The notes under the pieces: generated by a model | Databases searched by the model: none | What the model saw: the letters and a program-made list of their open reading frames with translations, nothing else | Told to the model about the DNA's origin: nothing | Shown: positions 35,361 to 46,122 of the stretch, piece after piece | Numbering within the stretch: the first letter of the stretch is position 1 | Layout of the letters: each line of letters opens with the position of its first letter | Assembly (NCBI RefSeq): GCF_963678975.1 | Contig: NC_089276.1 | Location: forward strand, 26,741,555 to 26,805,554 | From: Dysidea avara | Taxonomy: Eukaryota; Porifera; Demospongiae; Dictyoceratida; Dysideidae | DNA length: 64,000 nucleotides | Direction of reading: 5' to 3' | Made by a program: the position numbers and the translations under genes

Positions 35361-35598
35361 ACACAAAAGACAAACTATAAACAGCTAAGAAGATACTTCT
35401 GTGTATAAGCTTGATTCAAAGTGGTTAACATTCCCGGGGGGGTTTTGATTACTCCGCGTAATCAAAAAGTTACATGAACACGAAAGACAAGCTATAAAAC
35501 AGCTAAGAAGATACTTCTGTGTATAAGCTTGATTCAAAGTGGTTAACATTCCCGGGGGGGGGGGTTTGATTACGTCGCGTAATCAAAAAGTTACATGA
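35361..35598. repeat. 118-bp tandem duplication beside the BEL/Pao pol
   Basis: Two copies (35361-35478 and 35479-35598) share AGCTAAGAAGATACTTCTGT, AAGTGGTTAACATTCCCGGG and a G-run of different length. Each ends in a short dyad, GATTACGTCGCGTAATC in the second copy. It lies just past the 3' end of pol and may be part of the LTR or polypurine region. Confidence 0.75.
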
Positions 35599-35621
35599 AC
35601 ATAAAAGATAATTACAACCAG

Positions 35622-38600
35622 TCAAACATCTGCTTCTAACGGTATCAAATGCTGTATTGGACGCCTTAGATTGATGACTTTCTCCTTGCTTAGTACCTGA
35701 ATCTTTGCTGATCTAACCTTTCCATCTCTTCCATCTCGTCCTTCTAGTGTTTCAGTCACCTTAGCTAATTTCCACAAACACTTGGCTGTTCCATCTTCTT
35801 TTAGTATCACAATATCTCCAACTTGTATCCTCCTAGCATTGTCATTAGGTGTCTTGATTGCTCTTTGTTCTTGTAAGCTTAACAGATAATCTTTCTGCCA
35901 TTGTCGAGTAAAACTGCTCAGCACACGAAATTGATGTTTCGCTCGTTTAGTCAGTGTTTTGTTAGTACTTGAAACCTCAAATTGACATCCACTGGGTGTA
36001 GTAGCTAACCTTCGTCCATAGACTAAACTAGCTGGGGTTAGAGCATAGGACACACCTTCCTCATCATCCTGCACGTAGGTCAAGGGTCTATTGTTCAGTA
36101 TTGCCTCAATTTCTGCAACAGTTGTCACCAACTCATCAAACTTTAAAGTGGATTTCCCACGACCTTCCTCAAGCAACGTTTCACACTTCTAACTATCCTC
36201 TCCCAAAATCCCCCCACCAGGGGGCCTTCTCTGCAATAAACATCCATCGGATCTGTTTGTTTGTCAGGTGTTGATGGACTTCTTCTGATCGTACCACCTT
36301 CATCACTTCCTTAGCACAATGCTTAAACGTTTTTGCATTATCTGACATAACAAGTGATGGTACTCCTCTCCTGCTACAAAAACGTCTGAAAGCTAACAAG
36401 AAAGTGGTAGATGTCATGCCATCAGTAACCTCTAAATGCAATGCTCGAGTGGAGGCACACGTAAATAAACAAATGTATGTCTTACTACTCTGTGTCCCTG
36501 CACCACTCCGAACATACAAAGGCCCAGCAAAATCTACCCCTGTATTGTTGAAGGGTGGGTCTTCACTTACTCGCTCAGTTGGAAGATCAGGTATCTGTGG
36601 TCCAGAGTATGGTCTACCTTCATAACGTCTGCATACATTACATCGTCTTATAATCTTCTTTACAGCTTCACGGCCTCTGAAAATCCAGTAATGTTCACGC
36701 AAGGAAGCCAATGTCTCTGAGACACCATCGTGATGCACTAATTTGTGACTCTCTCTAATTAACAGCTCAGTTAAGTAGTGTTCTGTTGGTAACAATACTG
36801 GGTACTTCATAGTTTCTGGTAGGTTTGCATTACCTAAGTGTCCTTTACAATGGATAAATTTCTGATCACTTAAAAACAATTGGAACTGCCTCTTGTAGGT
36901 AACTGTCTTACCCTTCTGTAACTGTTTGTGCTCTTCTGGGAAGGAGTTCTTCTGTATTGATCTGATCCATAGGTTCTCAGCCTCTCTCAATTCCTCACCA
37001 TTCAAATCTTTTGATACTTCTGTTCTGTTTTTAAATTTCAACAAGTTGACAAATTTCAACACAGTTCCCATCACTCTTAACAGTTTAAGCTTAGAATTGT
37101 ACCTTTTCAGGTCAAATATGGCTTCAAGATTTAAAACTACATCTCTGTCTTCTGCAACTGATACCATCGAGTGTACTATGACTGGTGAGTTCTTCACTAA
37201 TTCTGCACTAGCCGCTGTACATTCATATTGTGTGGGGTGATCAGGCCACTTGTCAGGATCTTGTTTCAAAAATTTTGGACCATTCCACCATAGCTCATTG
37301 GATATCAGCTCACTAGCTGTACACGATCTGGATGGTATGTCTGCTGGATTCTCCAATCCTGGGCAAAATCTCCAACTCTCTCCCGTAAACTGGCGTATCT
37401 CTGCTACTCGAATCTGTATGTACTGCTTCCAATGGCGGCAGTTTTTGATCCAACGCAGCACTGTCATTGAGTCTGTCCAACAGTATACTTGTGGCCTTAT
37501 AGGCAGAGACTTCAAGATAGTATTGACTAAACGAGAAAGTATAGTAGCTCCCAACAATTCTAGCCTAGGTATGGTTTGCCCTTTTATAGGTGCAACACGG
37601 GTTTTTGATGCCATCACACATGTACTCACCGTTCCATCATTATAAGCAGATCTCAAATAAACAACTGCTGCATAGGCCTTTTCTGAGGCATCACTAAATC
37701 CATGAATTTCCAATGTGGCAGGCGTCAGCTCTCTGATGTGATAATATCTTGGGACGCTTATCTGTGACATCACGTCTAGGTCATTTGTAAACTGCTTCCA
37801 TATAGTTAATGATGGTTCAGTCAACGTTTGGTCCCAATCCACCTTGTCCTTACACAAAATCTGGAACAGAATCTTGGCTGCAATGATAATTGGACTAAAG
37901 AGTCCTAATGGATCAAACAATTTAGAGGATGTCTTCAAGACTGACCGCTTAGTAGGTGGTAGTGACTTGGAAAACATCATGACATCTTTAAAACTGAAGT
38001 GGAAGTCATCTTTTTTTGTATCCCAGGTAAGACCAAGTATCTTAACACCTTCAACTTCACTTGGAATTGTGGTATTATCTGTGGGATTATTTTTTTGCTG
38101 TAAGGACTCTGAATTGGTTCTCCACTTGCGGAGGTTAAATCCTCCACTTGCCATGAGTTATCTGGCCTTCTCATATGTATGGATTCCTTGTTCTTCATTT
38201 TGTACACCACAAATGAGATCATTTACATAAAATGACTGTGACAGTAATTCTGCCATCTCTGGTTCCTTAAGCAGAAAACGGGTCAAGTGGTATTGAATTG
38301 TTTCTGTCAAAATTGCTGGACTAGGTGTTAAACCAAATACTAGTCGACAAAATCGGTATTGTATTACCTCGGGCCTTGGCTTCGAAATGTCATCAATCCA
38401 CAAAAATCTCAGAGCATCACGATCCTTTGGGTCTATGACAATTTGATGGAATGCTTTTTCTATGTCAGCAGTAAGACCAATTGGGTGACTTCGAAGGTTC
38501 AAGAGTAAATTAAATATGTGCGGTATTCCATTTGGTCCTTTCTCTAAGCAGTCATTTAATGAAAGTGATGTTTTGTTGGCTTTGGCTGATGCATCAAAGA

Positions 38601-39114
38601 CAATTCTCAATTTGGTGGTCTCTCTGTCAGTCTTTATAACAGCATGGTGAGGTAAAAAATAACAGCCATCTTGGTGCGTTTTGCTAGGGATATGCTCTAT
38701 AACACCATTCTGTACCTGCATCTTGAAAGTTGTGTCATACTGTTGAAAAAGAGATTTATCCTTTTGTAACTTGCTTCTTAACTGATTAAGTCTAGCCATG
38801 GATATTTCATAACCATTGCCTTGAGGTCTGAAATCTGTTTTCCAAGGAAGAGTGACCTGGTATCTGCCCAGGATCCAATCGTATTTCAAATCAACAAACA
38901 AAGAACTCATGGAAGCCGTCTGGGTTTCTTCAGCTATACCGATTGACTCGGTCTCCCAGAAACGGTGCAAGTCATCACTCAAATCTTGGTCACTACACTG
39001 TTCACTGAGTGAACCAACTCCTTTTATTACCAAATTAGACACTGCATAATTCACTTCTTTGTTGCCTGCATTGACTGGTCCAGATAGAAGCCATTCCTTA
39101 GCAATGCATAGCAA
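35622..39114 (-). pseudogene. BEL/Pao LTR-retrotransposon pol, damaged
   Basis: On the minus strand, 39114-38158 and 38154-36193 are one frame split by a TAA at 38158-38160. Order: linker DLHRFWETESIGI; RT with TKLRIVFDASAK, GLTADIEKAFHQI and the active-site box YVNDL, where the family has YVDD (second Asp lost); RNase H (GFSDASEKAYAAVVYL, PRLELLGATILSRL, WTDSMTVLRWI); an HHCC finger (HKLVHHDG...CNVC); integrase (GVDFAGPL, MSDNAKTF, APWWG). A base missing in the G-run near 36200 and a second shift separate the integrase core from its C-terminal part (36176-35622: LKFDELVTTVAEIEAILNNR, VGDIVILKED). Gag, protease and a 5' LTR are not present, so the copy is 5'-truncated and inactive. Confidence 0.92.
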
Positions 39115-39900
39115 CGTAATTGATGAATTACAAAATAATTGGTGAATTATGAATACTTTAATGTTAATGTGCTGTGTGTATTGTTACAAAACAAGGTGAG
39201 AAATAAAATAAAAATCGTGATGTGTGTTAATATATTAATAATTAAATTCAAGGGATAGTATTTACTGGGCACCTGGTATTAGACCTGATCTACAGGGGGA
39301 AAGTAGGGCACAGCATGTATAAAGTAGAATTTCAGGGGTTTGGGGGTACAACCCTCAGGAGCTGCAGGATTTTTTCCGATTTGAAGGCTTGAAAACAGCC
39401 TAAAATTTATGCTAAACACATGAAAATAACAATGCCAACCTATACTGCAACTTTCCCCCAAGATTTTTCAAAATTTAATTTTAAGCAGGGGGAGCCATGG
39501 ACCCCCTTAAAATCGCCTATGGCATCTGGTTTTTAGAAGTAGCACAACACAGTTCATGGTTAGTTATGCTGGCTTTTTTATTATGTGCAGTAGTAGCATT
39601 AGCAATGACATCGAACAGTGGCAATGAATTGCTTGGTATTTGTTTTGAATGCTATATATTTTAAACCTATTTAATCTATTTTAACCTACCATCAGTTTTG
39701 AATGCTATTGTCAATAATACCATTGCTCTTCAGAACAGCATTTAATATTATTCATTGCATTTGTAAATGTTTGTAAATGTTTGTAGTGACAAAATTGTTA
39801 CCCAAGGAATATTGAGGACTTAAAACTATTCATTCTCACCAGTGCCTCATGAAAAAGTGTTATACCATGCTTTCCTTAATTCATGTTTTAGCTACCAATT
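39115..39900. other. Non-coding stretch
   Basis: No gag- or protease-like frame for the adjacent pol. Short tandem AAATGTTTGT units at 39767-39786. Otherwise nothing recognised. Confidence 0.5.
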
Positions 39901-40680
39901 TTTTTGTCTAGGCAACTGTTGATGCTGTGCATTACCTATAGACATATATAAATGTTCGCAAAGCCTCTGGTATTCCCAACAGCAATTCCAACACAGAATC
40001 ACTGGTAATGTGTAAAGCAGCATCACAATTCTGACAATCCTTATGATCAATATCCTTCTCTCTCATACCATACTAATCTTAGCCATAACTTGTTTGAATT
40101 AGGTATGGATTGTGAATACCAGCAAGAAAAGAACCCAATGGTAACACAGTGAATGTACTTATAAGCCTAGCATTTATTTTGACAACAAACTGAGCCAAGT
40201 GCACAACATCTTGAACATTAGCAATGCCATTTGTTGCCTTAACATCGATCTATGTATTGGTAAATTTGTTCAAGTTAACTGAATCTGGTAGACTGTTATT
40301 ACAAACAATATGAGATGATAAGTGTAGAGGTGCACCAGTATCGATGTTGGTACCGATATCGGTATCGGTGAAAAGTTGACTTTTTAGCAGATATGAACAG
40401 ATATTACACATAAGTACTATAATTGTCCATTATATGTGACAGGATTTGTGAAAAGATACCTTTTCCACACATTTTACATACCAGCAAACAAGACAATGTA
40501 ATACTTGACTCCTTAACTGACTAACTTGCTTTCACTAACAAAATGCAGCCAGATACTGTAACTACACTCATGGAAATTTTCAGCCAATTATATGCTATGA
40601 TCAAAAAGTTATGAAGCTTCAAAATTCAAAAAATGGGTCAAATTTTGTGTGTGAAATTTGCCATTCAGAAAATGTATGTA

Positions 40681-41060
40681 ATAAGGAGTTTGATTTTAAT
40701 AGTTCCTTCGTTATTGGGAGTTGCTTTTATTACATTGGTGGAAAGGAAGCTATTAGGTGTATTACAGTGATGACAGGGACCAAATATAGTAGGTTTGTGG
40801 GGAGTGTTTCAACCGTTTGCAGATGGGTTAAAGTTTATTTGACAAGAACGACAATACCTAGTTTTGCTTATGGGGGAGTATTTTTATGTGTTTCTGTTTT
40901 TTCCTTGGCGGTAGCTTTTGTTCCTTGGGGGGTGATTCCGTTTCCAAGTGTATATAGCAATTTAAATTTGGGAATATTATTTGTTTTGGCGGCCTCATCT
41001 ATTAGTGTATATTCAGTTATGGTTTCTGGGTGGGTGAGCAATTCGAAGTATTCAGTAGAT
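40681..41060 (+). pseudogene. Nuclear copy of mitochondrial nad1 (NUMT) inside the hAT-like element
   Basis: Frame 1 (40681-40845) reads [25 protein letters not shown], two TGA codons, QGPNIV and [16 protein letters not shown]. Frame 2 (about 40850-41060) reads [47 protein letters not shown] and [10 protein letters not shown]. These are conserved blocks of NADH dehydrogenase subunit 1, the membrane H-subunit of complex I. The two TGAs fall where the family has Arg-Arg/Lys (QRRKGPN), fitting CGA to TGA transitions in nuclear DNA; a third TGA is at 40840. One indel separates the frames. The strand is T/G-rich, as in mitochondrial genes. The donor mitochondrial lineage was not determined. Confidence 0.82.
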
Positions 41061-41111
41061 TTGGTGGTAAAGAGACTTTTTCGCAAATCCGGTCACACAT
41101 GTTCTATGGTT

Positions 41112-41190
41112 GACTTGGTAGCATAATGGTTAAAGCAAGTTGTAAAGGTTTTTATGATGGCCAGGGTTCAAACCCTGAGTAGGTTACACT
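41112..41190 (+). repeat. tRNA-like (SINE-type) promoter block
   Basis: TGGTAGCATAATGGTTAAAG resembles an A box and CAGGGTTCAAACCCTG forms a T-arm stem with a B box. The acceptor ends do not pair, so it is not a functional tRNA gene but a tRNA-derived fragment within the element. Confidence 0.5.
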
Positions 41191-42029
41191 TTTTTCTTTT
41201 TACACAACTTTTTATTACTACTTTCCACAATTCTTTATTCCTTTAGTGACCGCATTTTAAGCTTTTTGCCACATCTTTTTTACGTTTACTGTAGTGTCCA
41301 CATTGAAAACCTTTTATCCTCAGATATCGGTATCGGAATCGGTAATTATAATTTTTTAGCCAATATATCGGTAATTGGTATATTGGAAAATTCCATATCA
41401 GTGCACCTCTAGATAAAACTGCATTGTCTTAAAGACTGGAGAATCTCCATCTGTTCAACAATGGTGTTTCTTTTAGCACATTTTGACAAAATATTATTAT
41501 CTCTGTACCACAAGATTATATGTGTACTTGTCATGTTGGTTAGGTTCTGATAACAAAGAAGCCATATATACAAAAGGATAATTGGAAACTTGAGAACCTG
41601 CAAAACATAGCTGCATTTGATCTGTTGATCAAAAGATATAGCCAAGAATGTATCTGTTATTGTTTTGTGCAAGGTAATACAAAAACATCCATTGTATTTA
41701 TTCTGGGATCACACTGTACTTTCTGTACTACTCTAGTTGCATTTCCCCCAATAGCGATATAACCTTAGCACCCTCAATATGCTTTACAAGCATGTTAAAT
41801 CTGAATTTTACCTTCAGTTAGGCTATAGTCTCTTTACGCATCATTCTTTGTACAGTACTCAATGATGGAAGGGATTCAGGTAAATTCTGATGCAGGAAAT
41901 TGTATGCCAATGGCCCCAAGAAAATATACTGGGATAAAGATAATAATATAATAATATTGTATCTCCTTCCATGAGGTGAGATCTCGGAATTATTTATGGC
42001 ATTAGAAGTCAACCTCTTCAGCATGGCAC

Positions 42030-43023
42030 TAAAATTTATTCATTTTAGATTGAAGACTATCTTGGTCTTGTGAAATAATACATGTAATTTGCTCTGGTGC
42101 ATCAACTGTAATTTGAATTACACGGTCTACAGTATCAGGTCAAAAAGACTGGTTAGGGTCAAAAACTGAGATAAGTGGTTATAGACTGTTTTAGACAAAT
42201 CAGCACTACTAGTTTCCCTTCCTGCATGTGGGAGGGGCTAACTAAAAAATGAAGAAAACTAAAAATTTTACATCTGAGTAGAGTAGGGTTGGGTGATATT
42301 CAATTTGCAATGTGATTATTGCATGAGCTATTTAATGTAACAAGTAGAAGGAAAAATTCCTAATTTTTCTTTCTATTTGTTTGTTTAACAAATTGACCAG
42401 CGCATACTGCATTAAAAGAAGAATTGCAGAAAACAAAGAAGAATAGCCATTTCATCTCTCGGTAATAGATAGTGGGGGAACATGTTTAGTTTGTAATAAC
42501 TAGATTGATTGCAGAGGTGCCTCTTGTATTGTTCTTCATTTGTAATATTGTATAACAGGTGGAACAAAACTGAAAGTGAAGTGGAATGACAATATCGCCT
42601 TCTAGTAGTTGATAGTCAGTGCACGTGCTAAGTCACTCAATTGCTTAAAAGTATGTCTGGCCAGTACCATTCTTTCCTTTGATGTGGTATCCATTGGTTC
42701 ACCAGTTGTATGTGTACATAGATGACCTGTCTTGTTTCATTGTTATTTCTATGAATCCTACTCAAATATAAAAATTTCCTTACACTTGTCCCTACTATAC
42801 AGTACTACCATCTGTACATAGGTAACAACATTAATTGTGTGTAAATTGTGCATCCATTGTGTACACTACTTGCTTGTACCAAAGACAATCAGAAAATATC
42901 TAATAACCACCATTGTATATGTGAATATGACCTAAAATTTAGAACTCCCACAATCCAGTCAAGCGTTTTAACTACAGTACCTAACTTGTAAAATTCATTG
43001 AGTTGTCACTGTCTAATTTTCAG
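42030..43023. other. Non-coding stretch upstream of two exons
   Basis: No further exon of the following gene could be supported. T-rich and A-rich runs only. Confidence 0.4.
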
Positions 43024-43294
43024 ATCAACCAACAAGACAAGCAGAGTTATTGCCTTCTTCTCAGTCAGCTGATCTGGCTATACAAAATGGAGAAGAAAAA
43101 GTGACACTCACCCTTACCAAAAAGCAGTATGATGAATTTATGAAAGAACAAAGTATGTGTATGTTAAGTGTATCATTTGTGATCATCTCAGCCAAAACCT
43201 ACATAGTTCACACAATTCCCTAATTTCTTTTTATTCTCTTGGTATAGTGTCCAAGGAATCGGTTACCAAAGTTCCAGCCTCTTATGATGAGTAG
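43024..43294 (+). CDS. Last two exons of an unidentified gene
   Basis: Exon 43024-43152 follows TTTTCAG and ends at GTATGT; exon 43248-43294 follows GGTATAG and ends in TAG. Phases agree (1 to 1). The frame reads AELLPSSQSADLAIQ, EKVTLTLTKKQYDEFMKEQ, then MSKESVTKVPASYDE and the stop. An AATAAA lies at 43361-43366. The piece is hydrophilic and has no domain I recognise. Upstream exons were not found, so it may be the end of a gene with a long intron or a transposon gene. Confidence 0.5.
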
Positions 43295-43328
43295 TTTTGG
43301 AACCATAGTGCTAGACAGTATATGTATA

Positions 43329-43430
43329 CATTAAAGCATTGTCGCAAGTGCTATATGAAAAATAAAGCATGAGTTGCACGGCTGAGTGTTTGATTTTTCA
43401 TATAGCACAAGCAAGGTAATGCTTTAAATG
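43329..43430. repeat. Hairpin with about 30-bp arms
   Basis: TTAAAGCATTGTCGCAAGTG, CTATATGAAAAAT is followed by the inverse ATTTTTCATATAGCACAAGC, AAGGTAATGCTTTAA. It lies at the presumed polyadenylation region of the upstream exons, so it could also form in the transcript. Confidence 0.8.
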
Positions 43431-43496
43431 ATTTATGGAACTTTCCAGTCATGTAGCTTCACCATACACTAGTAGTCAGGGTTGTGAGCCTTTAAA

Positions 43497-43680
43497 AAGG
43501 CCTTTTTGTGCACTTTTGGATAAAGTATGAAACTTGGCAAAAAGTTTGTGTGTATGACAAAGATTATTTTTTGATAGGGAGCCACCTCAGATTTGACCTT
43601 TGGTGACCTTTAAAGGCAATTTAATGTTCAAAAACTGTCAGTTTTGTCTCTATTTCATGTTTGTATGATCCAAAATCTAC
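43497..43680 (+). repeat. Dispersed repeat, forward copy
   Basis: Shares TTTGTGCACTTTTGGATAAA, GATAGGGAGCCACCTCAGAT and TGACCTTTGGTGACCTTTA with the inverted copy at 48985-49150. Confidence 0.75.
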
Positions 43681-43845
43681 AAACTTGGTGTCAAATTGAA
43701 ACATTTGCCCTAAAGAATAAGTTGGTTTTTACAGAAAGTCTATAGCTTATTTTGTTCTAAAGTTACAATGATTTTGGGGGCAAAATATGCAACATATTCC
43801 AAATTAAATAAGAAATCATAATTTTGAGGTAAAGGTGCTGGAAGG

Positions 43846-44197
43846 AATTTTACACTTGTGTAGGAAGCATGATTCCTACATGTGTAGAGCTTTATTGAGA
43901 ATTTTTGCAGAATTTTGTAGGAAATATCCCCACACTGTTGAATTTTGTAAGAAAGATTCCTACACATGGCACAAAATGTAAGACATCTTCTTGCAGTGTA
44001 GGAATAACTCCTACAAGTGTAGGAATAATTCCAAGTGTAGGAATTGTTCTTACAAATGTAGGAATTATTCCTACACAATATGTCATGTATAAGAATCTTT
44101 CTTACAATATTCAACAGTGTGGGAATATTTCCTACAAAATTTCTTAACATTGCCCTACACGTGTAAGAACCATGCTTCTTACACAAGGGTAAAATTT
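43846..44197. mobile_element. Foldback element built of GTAGGAAT/ATTCCTAC motifs
   Basis: Two arms of about 140 bases pair: TTTTACACTTGTGTAGGAAG, CATGATTCCTAC, GTAGGAAATATCCCCACACT and GTAAGAAAGATTCC on the left; the inverse on the right (GGAATATTTCCTACAAAAT, CATGCTTCTTACACAAGG). The centre is a run of TGTAGGAATAA/TTCCTACA palindromes. No ORF. Confidence 0.8.
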
Positions 44198-44369
44198 GGT
44201 ACATCTCAGAAAATTTGCTGTGTTTTGAGGAAAATTTGCCACATCTTAAAGTTCTGGTTTCTTATTTAGTTTGGAACATGTCATGCCACTATTGTCTCCC
44301 ACCACGCACAATTTTGAAATATGTACAGAAAGAAAGTTTACTTTTTCAATATTTTTATTTTTTAAATTA

Positions 44370-44415
44370 AGGCTTTACAGCACAAGTGCTGAAGGTCTGT
44401 AGGACACCCGGTCCT
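44370..44415 (-). repeat. LINE 3' end-like block
   Basis: GCACAAGTGCTGAAGGTCTG, TAGGACACC is the inverse relative of the block at 35240 and nearly identical to 47430-47462. It is followed by no coding sequence. Confidence 0.4.
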
Positions 44416-44574
44416 ACAGTCTGTTGAAATTTGTTGTGTTTGAAAAGGTGGAGAAAGGAGAAACAATTCACGACTGGAATGACCTAGGCAGCTGCAGCCT
44501 CAAACCTGCGGCCATCCAATTAATGCTCAAATGCTTACAGGAGTCTGCCAGGCAGCCAGGATGTTCAATTTCAT

Positions 44575-44830
44575 CTATATATATATATATATATATCTAA
44601 ATCAAACTACTAGGAGGAGGCAACGCAAATTCGCATGAATCGTCATAACTAAAATTTTTGCTACTAACCTACTATCACAGCCATTTCTTGGCCGCCACCT
44701 TGGATTTCACATCTTTTTTCATCCTGGCCTTTTTGGGGGCCGCACTCTTTTAAACTCTCTACAAGGTGATTTGTTTGCAGCTAAACTCTCTACAGGATGG
44801 TTTTTTTGTAGCTGAACTCTCTACAGCAGG
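44575..44830. mobile_element. Half foldback MITE plus minisatellite units
   Basis: After a (TA)10 run, ACCTACTATCACAGCCATTT, CTTGGCCGCCACCTTGGATT and GGGGGCCGCACTC form one arm of the 15.8/58.1-kb MITE family. Two to three units of the 31-bp minisatellite (GTAGCTGAACTCTCTACAG) follow directly. Confidence 0.7.
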
Positions 44831-45649
44831 GGCGGCGGAACTGGGTAGGCAGGGTAGGCAAATGCCTACCCAACTTTACTGGTAAGGATACTGAGAAGCT
44901 GCAAACTGAATGGTGGAAAGGCCCCAGGCCAGCACTATAGTAATTTTTTTTAGTAATTATAAGCACGGGTGCAATGGCCATCATAGCTATATTCCATGTC
45001 AATCGAGTTAGCTAACTACGTATAACCATTTACTGAACACTGAAACTACTATAAAGCTAATTGTAACGCCCAAAAAAATATCATCTAATAGAATGGCTGT
45101 ACCTCGGGTTGTACTGACTTCATAGCCGGGAGTGTATCTCAAGTCTCATGATCAACCTCGTGATCTACACTAATAACTGTGTGCACAACCAGGTGCTATT
45201 AAAAGTTATCTTTATTAATTCAATGAGTGTACAATGTACTATTTTGAGCTTTGTTAACAGTAGATCTAACTCTGCTGTTTCTATTCCGTCATCAAATCAA
45301 AGTGAAGAGACGCAGCTTCAGAGTTCTGTGAGTTCTGAAGTTTCATATCCCTGAGTACATCCCCCTGCAAGGCACGTGTGTGTGTGACACCCGCGTCGGT
45401 GGCGAAGATTTCCAGCTCAGAATTCTCAAGCCAAAGTTCTGTGGCAGTCTTAGAATCCTCAAGCAAACAGGTTGTAGACAATGACTTGACCAGCTTGTCA
45501 AATCAAAGTTCTGTGGAACACTTAGAATCCTCAAACAAACAGGATGTAAAGCGAGACGTAGAATTGACCAGTAGAGCAAATCCTGATTTCTCAAGTGAAG
45601 AATGGAATGTTACTGTAGACCAGAGACAATTATAATTTTTTTCAAATAC

Positions 45650-45955
45650 CAATGAAAATGTCAGGCAACCTAAAGCATTACCTGACATTGATATGCTACT
45701 GTTTTACACAATTCGTCATAATAGGGAAATCCTTACGATACATTGATAGAATAGAGTGACTCAACCTATAATAATAATAATAAAATCATTGTTGTCTAAT
45801 TGATTGACAATATTGACAATGTTTCACTATAAAAATTCTAAACTTCCTTCTATTTTGATCTGACATTTTGTCAGGCAGGGTCCATTATGGTTGGCCATGC
45901 ATGATATTTGCCTGACAAATGGCCTATGTCAGGCAGTAATAATTGACTCTGCTGT
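45650..45955. repeat. Probable small insertion with TGTCAGGCA repeats
   Basis: Four copies of TGTCAGGCA or its inverse, including a hairpin AATGTCAGG...CCTGACATT (45657-45690), separate the Ser-rich part from the YHPPRTYKF block of the hAT ORF. Precise ends were not found. Confidence 0.4.
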
Positions 45956-46122
45956 AGACTCAGCTGATGAGCGAAGTTCTGTGGCAGCCAGCTTTCCAAT
46001 TTTACCCCGAGTTTTCAGGCCAAAGTAGCAACACTGTCACAGATCTTCCAGAGAAGTATCATCCACCTAGGACATATAAATTTCCTAAATGCAAATTTGG
46101 AACTACTGTTGTGACTGAACGA

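Larger units (their letters stand above)
40325..41411. mobile_element. hAT-like non-autonomous element carrying mitochondrial DNA
   Basis: Inverted ends: TAGAGGTGCACCAGTATCGA on the left and, reversed, TAGAGGTGCACTGATATGGA on the right, with CCGATATCGGTATCGG subterminal repeats on both sides. Such TAGAGGTGCACCGATATCGG-type ends are usual for hAT transposons. The flanks are GATAAGTG (40317-40324) and GATAAAAC (41412-41419), a plausible but diverged 8-bp duplication (5 of 8). No transposase is present. The interior holds a nad1 fragment (40681-41060) and a tRNA-like block (41112-41190). Confidence 0.75.
39905..42024 (-). pseudogene. Decayed transposon ORF ('NLPESLPSLSTVQR' family) split by a hAT-like insertion
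   Basis: The 5' piece (42024-41412) reads FLGPLAYNFLHQNLPESLPS, LSTVQR, then AIGGNATRVVQKV, FLAISFDQQI and CAKRNTIVEQMEILQSL in several frames. The 3' piece (40324-39905) continues with ANVQDVVHLAQFVVKINARL, VLPLGSFLAG and DHKDCQNCDAALHI. The same block order occurs in a repeated, uncharacterised protein family of corals and sponges, which I take to be transposon-encoded. Stops and shifts show long decay. The younger element 40325-41411 lies between the two pieces. Confidence 0.5.

Noticed and set aside
36404-38230. Plus-strand ORFs of 73-131 codons across the BEL/Pao region
   Set aside because: They are antisense shadows of the pol reading frame.
40611-41126. 171-codon ORF that looks like a small membrane protein
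   Set aside because: Its hydrophobic part is a nad1 fragment, and the preceding nad1 blocks lie in another frame. It is a NUMT, not a gene.
41112-41190. tRNA gene
   Set aside because: A and B boxes and a T-arm are visible but the acceptor stem does not pair. It is more likely a tRNA-derived repeat fragment.
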